DNA from: Zonotrichia leucophrys gambelii | Lineage: Eukaryota; Chordata; Aves; Passeriformes; Passerellidae | NCBI RefSeq assembly: GCF_028769735.1 | Contig: NC_088178.1 | Coordinates: 5,274,001 to 5,338,000 of the forward strand | DNA length: 64,000 nt | Direction of reading: 5' to 3' | Part shown: one piece after another, positions 40,923 to 50,800 of the stretch | Position numbering within the stretch: the stretch's first letter is position 1 | How the letters are laid out: the number at the start of each line of letters is the position of its first letter | The notes under the pieces: model-generated | The model's input: the letters and a program-made list of their open reading frames with translations, nothing else | Told to the model about the DNA's origin: nothing | The model's database searches: none | Made by a program: the position numbers and the translations under genes

Positions 40923-42697
40923 ATGCGCACAGCATTATCACACTCTCATCTCCCTGTAAAAGTAAAGACATTTCATTGTTTGCTTTCAGTTTGTTCAATG
41001 TTGTGATGTTTCCCCAGTTTTCCTTCACACACAAAAAAAATGATTACATTGAAGTAAATTTGGCTGTTACTTTTCTAGTGCCCTAAAGGGGTTTATTAAC
41101 CTGAGTGTCACATAGACATCTAGTTAAATCTTTTAATAACTCCATAATTCTTTTTTACATTGATACTTTAAGATACATCTGGAAAATTCCACCTAAAATT
41201 CCACAAAATGAGAGGTTAATCTGTGAGCCAAGGTCAGTTTTTCACAGATGTAGTGCTACAAACACAAACACACACAGACAATGACCCCCAACAGGTGAGT
41301 GGCTCCAAGAAGCACACAATGGTTGGCTTGTTTGGAGGTATTTGGTTGGAGTATTTTGGTGGGGTTTTGTACAGGTGTGTGGCAAGCTTCTTTCTCCTTT
41401 ACATGAAAACTATTAATTTTCCTAACAGCTCTGATTCCTTTCATTCTATAATTGACTCCATTAATTAATTTTCTGTGTATTTCCTTTGTCGCTTTTCCAC
41501 TTTGGATCATTATTGAGTAAAAGCTTTCAAAGCTTGTCGGTGATTTGTCTCCCTTTACATAAATATTTGGTGCTACAAAGCAGTTTGATCCCCAATTAAA
41601 AATACCACAATGGTCATTATGATTAAGGCTGTGTCAAAAGAATTGTGGATATACTATCTTAATTTTTTTCTTCTTAATAATTATTCTTTTGGGGATGTGT
41701 GTGGCAGAAATGTTTAATATTAGAAAATTTTTACTATGAGAATTATAAGGGTGTAACATCAACTTAGTTAAAACTACAAAGCTTTGTAAATCAATTCATA
41801 ACAGACCAAATAGAAACATCCTCTGATATATGACATGCTTTAGTGCCAAAATATTGTTTATCTTGAAATATTGCTAAACCCATGGCAGTTTTCTCTGTGA
41901 GATGCAAAAGGTTTCAACCACTTAATGTAGGGATTTAATTCCTCTACTTCTCATGATATAAAGACTATGTGGAATTTAAAAGGAAGAACATTTATTATTG
42001 ATTTGTACCAGCCCTGAGGGGCCCAGGCAACAGCTGCAGAATGGTGGCATGAGGGCTAGGGGATCTGGAAAGACTCTCCTTAAATGTGATTAACAGGGAA
42101 AACAAGGTATTTTGGCTCCATAATTCAAAGTAGATTCAGTTTAGATTGTGTAGAGCCCCAGCAACATAATCCAGCAGCATGCTCTGGGTTCATCCAGTCA
42201 CCACAGAGCATCCTCACACTGGACAGAATTCTTTAGTTACTGCATCCACTTCAATACTGGAAGCAATTTCAGCACATGGAGACAACATTTCCATTAAAAT
42301 TCCACAGCTAATTAATATCTTTCCTGTGTATGCTAGCAGGCATCCCTTAGGTAGAGGTTTCTCTTTCCTTTACATACATTTAGAAAAGCATCATAGTCCT
42401 TCCCTGCTTTACACCACTCTTTGTGTTCACCAGGGCCCACATAACCCAGACTTTTGAGTCAGCCTGAAAGTTCCTAAGTTCCTGGCTCAGGTAGAGAGAG
42501 CAGCAGTGAAATTGTGAGATGTGAATTCAGAGCAGCTGCACTGCTCCTCTTTGCCATCCTTGGCAGTGGGATTTGCAGTGTCACCAAGAGTCTCACTGCC
42601 ACACCTGTAACATGAGGAAAATTATTTCAGGCACATTTATTTCAGTGGTGGGTAATTTTGTGAGGCTGAATAAACTAAAAACATTCAATCTTCTAAT

Positions 42698-42780
42698 GCC
42701 AGAGGGATCAAGGCCACCCTCAGCAGGTTTGCAAGCTGAGGGTGCAGTGACAGCCCCGAAGTACAGGGTGACATCCACAG
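42698..42780 (+). mobile_element. CR1 LINE, 5' piece split by an LTR
   Basis: GGGATCAAGGCCACCCTCAG, CAGGTTTGCAAGCTGAGGG and ACAGGGTGACATCCACAG match the CR1 ORF2 3' region that normally continues into GAGGGACCTGGACAAGCT. That continuation is found at 43166, after the intervening LTR. Confidence 0.8.
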
Positions 42781-43165
42781 TGTAACCGTGTTCACAGGGA
42801 TCTCAGGATGAGGGAAGAGATGAGGATCTGACTCCATGTTTCATAAGGCTTGATTTATTATTTTATGATACATATTATATTAAAACTTTACTAAAAGAAT
42901 AGAAGAAAGGATTTCATCAGAAAGCTAGCTAAGAATAGAAAAAGAAAGAATGATAACAAAAGCTTGTGTCTAGGACAGAGAGTCTGAGCCAGCTGACTGT
43001 GATTGGCCATTAATTACAAACAAGCACATGAGACCAATCACAGATGCACCTGTTGTATTCCACAGCAGCAGATAACCATTGTTTACATTTTGTTCCAGAG
43101 GCCTCCCAGCTTCTCAGGAGGAAAAATCCTAAGGAAAGGATTTTTCATAAAAGATGTCTGTGACA
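42781..43165 (-). mobile_element. Solo ERVK-like LTR nested in CR1 (antisense to the gene)
   Basis: The 385-bp element runs from TGTAACCGTGTTCACAGG to AAGATGTCTGTGACA. It is flanked by CCACAG (42775-42780) and CCAGAG (43166-43171), a 6-bp target-site duplication with one mismatch. TTTATT at 42854-42859 gives AATAAA on the minus strand, and minus-strand CCAATCACAG motifs fit a U3 promoter. It is homologous to the LTR at 34925-35291. Confidence 0.87.
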
Positions 43166-43906
43166 CCAGAGGGCCCTGGACAAGCTCCAGGAGTGGCCCA
43201 TGGGAACCCCAGGAGGTTCAACCAGGGCTGCTCAGGGCAGCCCCTGGGGTCACTCCAGTCTGGGAGCAGCAGATGGAGCAGCCCTGGGAGAAGGGTTTGG
43301 GGGTGCTGGGGGTGAGAGCTGGAGCTGCCCCAGCCCTGAACCCCTGCCCTGGGCTGAGCCCCAGCCTGGGCAGCAGGGGAGGGATTGGGATTGTGTCCCT
43401 GTGCCCTTGAGCATGGTGAGACCCACATGCAGAGCTGTCCCAGCACAGGGAGGAGCTGGGGCTGCTGGAGAGAGCCCAGGGAGGCACCAGGATGGGCAGA
43501 GGGATGGAGCAGCTCTGCTGGGAGGGAAGGCTGGCACAGCTGGGATTGCTCACCTGGAGAAGGGAAGCTTTGGGGTGACCTCAGTGTGCCTGAAGGGAAA
43601 GAAAGAGGGAGACTGTTTACAAGGGATGGAGTGACAGGAAAAGGGAGAATGGCTCCCCACTGCCAGAGGACAGGCTAGATTAAATATTAGGAAGGAATTG
43701 TTCCCTGTGAGGGTGGGAAGGCCCTGGCATAGGGTGCCCAGAGAAGCTGTGGCTGCCCCTGGATCCCTGGCACTGTCCAAGGCCAGGTTGGATGGGGCTT
43801 GGAGCAACCTGGGACAGTGGAAGGTGTCCCTGCCCATGGCAGTGGTGGCACTGGATGGGCTTTAAGGTTCCTCCCAACCCATACCATTCTGTGGTTCTGT
43901 GATTCT
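43166..43906 (+). mobile_element. CR1 LINE, 3' piece (longest CR1 copy in the window)
   Basis: Resumes with GAGGGCCCTGGACAAGCTCC, then CAGGAGGTTCAACCAGGGCT, GGTGAGACCCACATGCAGAG, the GGATCCCTGGCACTGTCCAA block and the tail CTGTGGTTCTGTGATTCTAC. With 42698-42780 it makes about 820 bp of CR1. Frames are broken; not a live element. The GC-rich overlapping frames in this interval are not genes. Confidence 0.93.
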
Positions 43907-44256
43907 ACAATCACTCACTGCTCTCCTGGCTACTGCGCAGTTGGCATTTTCACCCTGATTCCTAGAAGAAAACAACACTCTCATAAAGACCATTATCAAA
44001 TTAAGCAACCATTACTGTTGTTTTGAATCACAGCACAGAAACAAAGCACTTGGAGTCTGCTTTGTCCTTCCCAAGATGTAAATCCACCTGATCCAGAGCA
44101 GGATGTTGTAGAGATGGCTGTAAGTGCACTTGGTGCTGATGTTGCTGTCTCACAGATTTATACTGGACTTGGCCTCCAAAGAAGGGGAAAGTAGGTAATG
44201 GGTATTTTACTGCCTCTCCTCTTCTTGTTAAATTGTCTTCATTTTTTTACTTAGCA

Positions 44257-44333
44257 TCTGCCTCACTGAGTACTCATCATCTGCTACTGAGCCATCTGAT
44301 GTACAACAGATGTTAAGCACTTAGTGAGGCAGA
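44257..44333 (+). other. 27-nt inverted repeat with 23-nt loop (pre-miRNA-like hairpin)
   Basis: Arm 44257-44283 (starts TCTGCCTCACTGAGTACTC) pairs with arm 44307-44333 (ends CACTTAGTGAGGCAGA). By hand I count 23 Watson-Crick pairs, one G-U pair and three isolated mismatches with no bulge; the loop is 44284-44306. Size and symmetry resemble a miRNA precursor, and it lies in the sense orientation of a host-gene intron. I do not recognise it as a named miRNA. It could equally be a relic of a short palindromic DNA transposon. Paired-base counting is direct; function is inference. Confidence 0.55.
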
Positions 44334-45764
44334 GAAGGAGGTAAAAGTGTCATATCATGATTAAATACTTGCTCCAGCTATTCTATAGGGTGACCATAGT
44401 GCTTTGTTCTTACATTTAATGTTACAGTGTGCTGAACAGGAATAGACACGTGGTTTGGATTAAGTTTGCAACTGCTCTAGTAAAAATAATCCTGTTTTTA
44501 AGTAAAGGTTTTTTTTTCATAGTAAGAAAAAGAATTGCAAAATATTTTAAATGCACTTCAGAATTATGATTTATATCTGCCATTAAGATTCTCATCAGAA
44601 ACTTGGCTGGTGTTAATTGCTGCATTAACTTCCCTAGGATTATCATATTTTTACCATGCTTGTGTAAAAGTGAGATTATCTGGCAAGCTTTCCTTCCCCT
44701 GCAAGCATTCCAGCTGAAAGCTGGTGCAGTTTATGGGGCAGCAGATTTAACCACAGGAGTCTCTTCATCCTGCAGCTGTAGCCTGAGCTTGCAGCAGAGT
44801 AGGAAATGAGTAGAAGTTGGAGCTGAAATTGTCATTGAAGCAGAATTAGTTAACAATCCGCTTCCAAGTAAATTTTAAGAACTGAGAAAATTTGTGGAAT
44901 ATTGCTGTGCACCTTCAGGTATTTTCACATTGACATATTTGATCAGACAAGGAGGAATAAGGAGGGAGGAATTCTTCTTCTTATTATTATTAATAAGGAG
45001 GAGGAATCGTTCTTCCCCGAGAGGTGTGATTTGTGTGTCAGTGCAGTCAGTGGTGAGATTCAAACCCCAGAATAATGGAGACCCAGTTTTGGGGTCTTAA
45101 CTAAAAGGCAGGAATTTGGGATTTGGAAGGGTTTCTTGTCTCCATGTTCATAAGTCGGAGCAGTGGTTCTCTTTTAGAGACAACAGGTTTTCTACTAACA
45201 GGATGATCAACATTCATGTTCTCATAGAAATTCTGCCCAGATTTAGCACTTGTTTTGTACTTTTGTGCTGGTTTTAAACTGTTGATTTCAATTATTTGAT
45301 ATTAATAAACAAAAGAAGTTTAAAAAATTCCAAACAATTTCCAGGAAGGTGTAATTCATTACATAATTTGACAAGTATCCTGTACTCACAAAGTATCATA
45401 TTTAATTAAACTAAAAATGTACTTCTACAGTAAAGTTGTGATTTCAAGTGTGTGAATGACCAGAAATAGCTTTTGATTATAAATTATCACATAACTTTGC
45501 AAGATGAGGATGACACAGGCATTTCAAGCATTCCATTTTTATTTGAAGCTCAGTGGAGTGACCAGGACTATTCTTGCTGGTTTCATTAGCTTTAGAAGCT
45601 GGTTCTACACCCCAGTGTTTGGAAAACCAACTCATCAGGACAGCATGTGTGATTTTCCAAACCAAATAATATTTTTTTTGTTGTTGAAAGAATAATTGAA
45701 GAGCTCTTTCAAGCCTTGCTCAGGGCACCTGTGTTCATGTTGGTTTCTCTGGTTCTGAGTGATA

Positions 45765-45945
45765 AAGTTCTGGAATGGCCTGCCTGAGGAAATGGTGGAG
45801 TCACCATCCTTGGATGTGTTTAAGAAAAGCCTGGATGTGGCACTTGATGCCAGGGTTTAGTTGAGGTGTTGGGGCTGGGATGGACTCAATGATCTTGAAG
45901 GTCTCTTCCAATCTGGTCATTCTGTGAATTCTGTGAATTCAGGGA
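45765..45945 (+). mobile_element. CR1 LINE 3'-end fragment
   Basis: AAAGTTCTGGAATGGCCTGC, GATGTGTTTAAGAAAAGCCT, GATGGACTCAATGATCTTGA and AAGGTCTCTTCCAATC, ending in repeated ATTCTGTG units, the diagnostic CR1 tail. Confidence 0.9.
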
Positions 45946-46285
45946 GGCTTCATCTATTTAATTTTATCTTATAGTGTGTAAATGTTCTGACAGTGCCTCT
46001 CTCACTGTCCTCTGCTCTCACCCCTGCCCTGGAGATCCCAACCAGTCCATTGCCAGTTCAATACTGAGAATTTTATGTTCTGTAGTCTTCTTTTTTTGGG
46101 GAGTGCAATTGTTCCTCTTCTACCTGATTTCTTGGGTTCTCCAAGGAGTGTCTGTCCATCCACCACACCTCTGTGATGTTGGGGAAGTCACAGTACTGGA
46201 AGTGTGTCCAAATTTGCCTGTTTCCCATACACATCCATGTCCAGGCACAGAGAAGATCCCCTAGGTGCACACTTTCTGCACAGAA

Positions 46286-46355
46286 TGAATCACACAATCA
46301 CAGAATGTTTTGGGTTGGAAAGGACCTTGAAGATCATCCAGTTCCAGCTGGATGA
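46286..46355 (-). mobile_element. Short CR1 3'-end fragment
   Basis: ACAATCACAGAATGTTTTGG followed by GTTGGAAAGGACCTTGAAGA and TCATCCAGTTCCA is the reversed CR1 terminus. Confidence 0.85.
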
Positions 46356-48594
46356 TGCAGTTCCAAACCACACTGGAAAGCCTCTCTCCCTGGATGCTTT
46401 ATTTTCCAGCCCCAAGCTAGCAATGCTTGAAGCTCTTGTCACAGGGTTAGCAGGTCTGGCACCTGAGCTGTCACCACTCACCTTCTCTAAAACCCCTCTG
46501 TCCCCAGATGCCACCATTCCCAGAGGGGCTGTGGCAGCCTCAGCTGCACCAGCTGTTCAGCCAGATGTGACCTGCAGGACACATCTGCTTCCAATCAACC
46601 CTGTCCCTTGGCTGCAGGCTACAGAATTTATCTGATCTTGAATTTCTAGGAGAAAAAGAAGGATTTTGTAATGATGTGCCAGTGTGAGTTTACCCAGTTA
46701 AGGATGAGTGGCTTAAAAAAAGTAGGTATCATCCACATTTTATGTACTTTTGCATAATTTACTTAATTTGCTGCACTGAAAGCAATAAATTTACGAAGAC
46801 TAACAGTATTCCTTAATGGCTAATTTTAAAACAAGCAGTTAAGTAAGGAAGTAGATTTTATTTTTTTAAAATAGACTGTATTTGTTAAATAATCAAAGAC
46901 TAGTATAAGCAGATTCTTCTTGAAATCTCTCTGTTTAAAATCAGGTAAAGAGAAATCAAAGGAAGGCAATAATATTAGAATGTTATTGCTTTGAACTTCA
47001 TTGGAATAAGGAGATAACCTCCATCCCTCTAAAGTTGTTGACCTCTTTGCAACTGCTAATCATCAAAGACGTAGCGGTTTAAATAAGCTAGATAATACTA
47101 AATTACAAACAACATTACTAAGTTATAGAAAGAAACTTTATTTTGCGGCTTGTAATTTCATGCAGATTTTTAAACAGCTGCTTGTATTCCCTAACAAAAT
47201 AGAAGGAGAAGTGTAAGCTCATTAAAAATAAAGAGAACAAAAAAGAAGTGACTTTATAGAGATTTTTCTTCTCATAATCATTGAAATAGTAGATTACATC
47301 ATTAATAAAGGAAAAACCAATGTTTTATACACCATGTGGTTGGAATACCCAGAATGTGGTTGGCTCACCCAAAATATTTTTGCTTAATGCTGTCTTTCAA
47401 ATAAGCACCAAGAAGAATAATGATAAAGTATGTTCAAGTTGTGCATATTACAATATCTACTTATGCTTCTAGAAAATACCTAGATCAGTAGGCATATAAA
47501 CCCCCACCCCTGAACAACCAAGATTCCTGCCCTTAAAAAGGGAAAAATTATAAAGATTTAAAAAGTCACCATATTACTGGTGACTTAGATCAAGAGAATA
47601 TTATTTTACTGAACTTTATTTTCATGTTTCTTAAATACCATAATTTGAGATGCCATGGATTTCTCCTTGAGGCAAATTCAGATGACTTAAAAGTCAGTAA
47701 GGAACAAATGAGGGTCTTGTATTTTATCTCCAAAACAATGTAATGAAAGGGGAAGAAACTGCACAACCATCATCATTCATGTGGCAACAACAGATCTGAT
47801 TGCAGCAGACAAAACAAGTTATTTAAACTGTGCATTGCTGGGAATAATAAGACTTGAAAAATGCAAAGAAAATAATTTTTCTGACTATTTCCATGTAGCT
47901 CTGCTCTTCCCATTGTCATTCTTCTAGTGGCTGTGCCTCATCAGCCTAAACTGTTGCTTTCAGAATGTTTTCCCAGTGAGATGTAGGACATTAACTGTTC
48001 CTCGTAGTGAAACCAAAATGAGATGACAAGAAGAACATTAAAGTGATCTTTTAATTTTGTCCCCAAAGATGAAAAGTAAACACAACATGCTCATGCTTGG
48101 CTTCCTGTAGAGATTCTGTAGTGCTGGAAGTGTTCTAAAGAATCTCTTTAGGTGGGGAGTGGGGATCTGTGCTATTCTAGGAAAGAATTTTGGCTTGCTG
48201 TCTGTAAATCAATGCAGCTCCAGCTAGTAAAAAAAAAAAACAACTTCATAATAGAATAGAGGGACAGTAGAGTTGTAGACACTTAGATATACACTAAACT
48301 CTTCTTTGGTCAAATAGAACACACAAAAATAATCTGAACTGTGTAGGATTTCAAGATGTTAATCTGAAGACAGTTACAGAAAATGGCTTTGTCAGGCTGC
48401 CTTGACAGAGACACAGAGAAAGCAAATACCTGAACTAAATGTTCCTGTCATGCCTGTGGGTTTATAAGGAAATTATTCTTTTGTGATTCTGCATTAAGAG
48501 ACAATTTATACCAGTATCTATCTGACAGCAGATGCTATCATGCCTTAACCTGACACTAAAACCAAATTTATTTTCCTATTTCTATAAGTTGATA

Positions 48595-48836
48595 AATTAG
48601 AAATAGTTAAAATATATTTTAGATTATATTAGTTATATGTGAATTATATATTATATTATTCATTATATATTATATATATATTAGATAAAAAATTCATAAA
48701 ATATGGAAAAGTCTATAAAAAGTCTATAAAATATAACAAAGTTTCTATTATATTATTTATATATATGTTGTGGTGTGATTTCAAGGTTTAGCACAGAAAC
48801 CTGGGTCCCTCCCCGTATTATTTTATATTATATTAC

Positions 48837-48890
<54 letters not shown>

Positions 48891-49268
48891 TATAGATATT
48901 TCATCATGTATAAAAATCATAAAATACAACAAAGTCTATAAAAAGTCTATGAGATATAACAAAGTTTATATTATATACATTTATATATATTATATTTTGT
49001 ATGCACTTTGTATTATATTACATGTATTATGTACATTATATTATATATGTTATGTACTATATAATGTGTAAAAAGTCTATAAAAAGTCTATAAAATATAA
49101 CAAACTTTATCTAATATGTATTTATTTATATTATATTTTATCTATATTATGTTAAAAAGTATATAAAAATCTATAAAATTTAACAAAGCTGATATTGTTT
49201 TATTTATATATATTATATATATATATCTTATAAATATATTATATTTTAAATTGATTAAATATAACAAA
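48595..49268. repeat. AT-rich minisatellite / TA microsatellite abutting the last splice acceptor
   Basis: A recurring block resembling TCTATAAAATATAACAAAGT occurs near 48722, 48915-48965, 49088, 49170 and 49258, separated by TATATTA tracts including a pure (AT)n run at about 48840-48882. The region ends about 65 bp upstream of the exon at 49335. A non-AT insert sits at 48769-48820. Confidence 0.85.
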
Positions 49269-49334
49269 GTCATATTTGCTAAAACATGTATTTGCTCAAA
49301 TCCATGTTTAAAACAACTTATTTTCACACTCCAG

Positions 49335-50451
49335 GTCTTCCAACTACTGGCTGACCCGCATCCAGTCGCTGCTGTACTGCAACGAGAACGGGCTGCTGGG
49401 CAGCTTCTCGGAGGAGACGCACACGTGCGCGTGCCCCAACGACCAGGTGGCGTGCCAGGCGCCGCTGCCCTGCACGCTGGGCGAGGGCCCTGCCTGCCTC
49501 AGCTGCGCGCCCGACAACCGCACGCGCTGCGGCGCCTGCAACGCCGGCTACATGCTCAGCCAGGGCCTCTGCAAGCCCGAGGTGGCCGACTCCACCGAGC
49601 ACTACATCGGCTTCGAGACGGACCTGCAGGACCTGGAGATGAGGTACTTGCTGCAGAAGACGGACAGGAGGATCGAGGTGCACGCCATCTTCATCAGCAA
49701 CGACATGCGCCTCAACAGCTGGTTCGACCCCTCCTGGAGGAAGCGCATGCTCCTCACCCTCAAGAGCAACAAGTACAAGTCCAGCCTGGTGCATATGATA
49801 CTGGGCCTGTCTCTGCAGATTTGCCTGACTAAGAACAGCACCTTGGAGCCCGTCCTTGCTGTTTATATCAACCCTTTTGGGGGCAGCCACTCTGAGAGCT
49901 GGTTTATGCCTGTGAATGAAAATAATTTCCCAGACTGGGAGCGGACTAAGCTGGACTTACCCCTTCAGTGCTATAACTGGACGCTGACTCTGGGCAACAA
50001 GTGGAAGACATTTTTTGAAACTGTGCACATCTATTTGAGGAGTCGAATAAAGTCGAACGGCCCAAACGGCAACGAGAGCATCTACTACGAACCCCTGGAA
50101 TTTATCGATCCCTCCAGAAATCTGGGCTACATGAAAATCAACAACATCCAAGTGTTTGGCTACAGCATGCACTTCGACCCAGAAGCAATTCGAGACTTGA
50201 TTTTGCAGCTGGACTACCCCTACACTCAGGGCTCACAGGACTCAGCACTTTTGCAGCTGTTGGAGATTCGGGATCGTGTAAATAAACTCTCTCCACCCGG
50301 CCAACGTCGCCTGGACCTCTTCTCTTGCTTGCTTCGTCATAGACTCAAACTGTCTACCAGTGAAGTGGTGAGGATCCAATCTGCTTTGCAGGCCTTTAAT
50401 GCCAAATTGCCAAACACAGTGGATTATGACACAACCAAATTATGTAGTTAA
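49335..50451 (+). CDS. BRINP3: BRINP3-like terminal coding exon (C-terminal ~372 residues and stop)
   Basis: The exon begins after CACACTCCAG; its first G completes the Arg codon of the previous exon. It then reads open for 371 codons to TAG (50449-50451). Peptide landmarks, counted from the first complete codon: YWLTRIQSLLYCNENG near 4-19; a cysteine-rich EGF-like stretch to about residue 85 (CACPND, CAPDNRTRCGACNAGY, GLCKP); FETDLQDLEMRYLLQKTDRR; WFDPSWRKRMLLTLKSNKYK; CYNWTLTLGNKWKTFFETVH; IQVFGYSMHFDPEAIRDLIL; and the C-terminus DYDTTKLCS. Four N-glycosylation sequons are visible (Asn 61, 167, 214, 246), as expected for a secretory-pathway protein. Length and motifs match the last exon of BRINP2/BRINP3, and I favour BRINP3. 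The codon at 49447 is GTG (Val), an internal residue and not a start. No frameshift or premature stop is seen. Codon third positions change abruptly near 49791. Confidence 0.93.
49350..49791. other. CpG-rich, GC-rich island inside the terminal exon
   Basis: Of the 152 complete codons from 49336 to 49791 I count only two (TCT at the start and one CCT) ending in A or T. CpG dinucleotides are dense (for example GCGCGTGC, CGCACGCGC). Immediately downstream the third positions become mixed; in the last 36 sense codons I count 16 ending in G or C. The flanking intron is extremely AT-rich. It may be a methylation-sensitive intragenic CpG island or a GC-biased gene-conversion tract; sequence alone cannot decide. 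Confidence 0.8.
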
Positions 50452-50800
50452 CCATAAATGTGAAGCACAACACAAAACTTTGAAGGAGTTTTTACAGTGC
50501 TTTTGTGGAACAGTTTATGTTTGGAAGAGTAAATTTAAATTGTCTTTTCAATATCTGTCTTATATCAGTCAATACTGTTGGATGGCAATTTACACACATG
50601 AACTTGCTGACAATGAATATATTATACCTGCAGTTTTGGTTTATGAATGAAATAAATACTGACACCAGTCTAGAAGACATTCTACTTTTTACAATAAATT
50701 TCATTTGTAATTTTATATGTTCCGTGGCAATGCTTTTGTGCATTACATCCTCTAGAGGGAACATAGAAGGAGACCAATAAAATTTTGTAGCTGAACAGTT
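50452..50800 (+). other. BRINP3: Probable 3' UTR of the BRINP3-like gene
   Basis: AT-rich non-coding sequence directly follows the TAG stop. Canonical AATAAA poly(A) signals lie at 50651-50656, 50693-50698 and 50776-50781, so cleavage is likely between about 50670 and 50800. The exact end is an inference; a longer UTR cannot be excluded. Confidence 0.6.

Larger units (their letters stand above)
11690..49334 (+). other. BRINP3: Last intron of the BRINP3-like gene (37.6 kb)
   Basis: The intron is bounded by GTAAGT at 11690 and a CACACTCCAG acceptor ending at 49334. Both exons join in one frame (phase 2). It contains no second gene that I can support. Stretches not covered by the listed repeats (for example 12.9-14.2, 15.5-16.9, 17.3-19.0, 20.5-23.3, 26.0-29.3, 29.6-33.8, 35.3-37.6, 38.0-40.6, 41.0-42.6, 46.7-48.5 kb) are AT-rich unique-looking DNA with scattered short open frames and A/T runs. 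Very large introns and a gene-poor setting are usual for BRINP3 in vertebrates (family knowledge). Confidence 0.85.

Noticed and set aside
43003..43914. Several overlapping frames of 90-145 codons on both strands
   Set aside because: They lie in the GC-rich CR1 copy, in conflicting phases, and do not continue a CR1 protein intact.
49447..49449. Possible alternative start of the terminal coding segment
   Set aside because: The codon is GTG (valine) inside a continuous exon with a good upstream acceptor; it is an internal residue.
49324..49890. 188-codon open frame antisense to the terminal exon
   Set aside because: It mirrors the GC-rich coding block; high G/C at codon third positions removes stops on the opposite strand. 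No recognisable protein.
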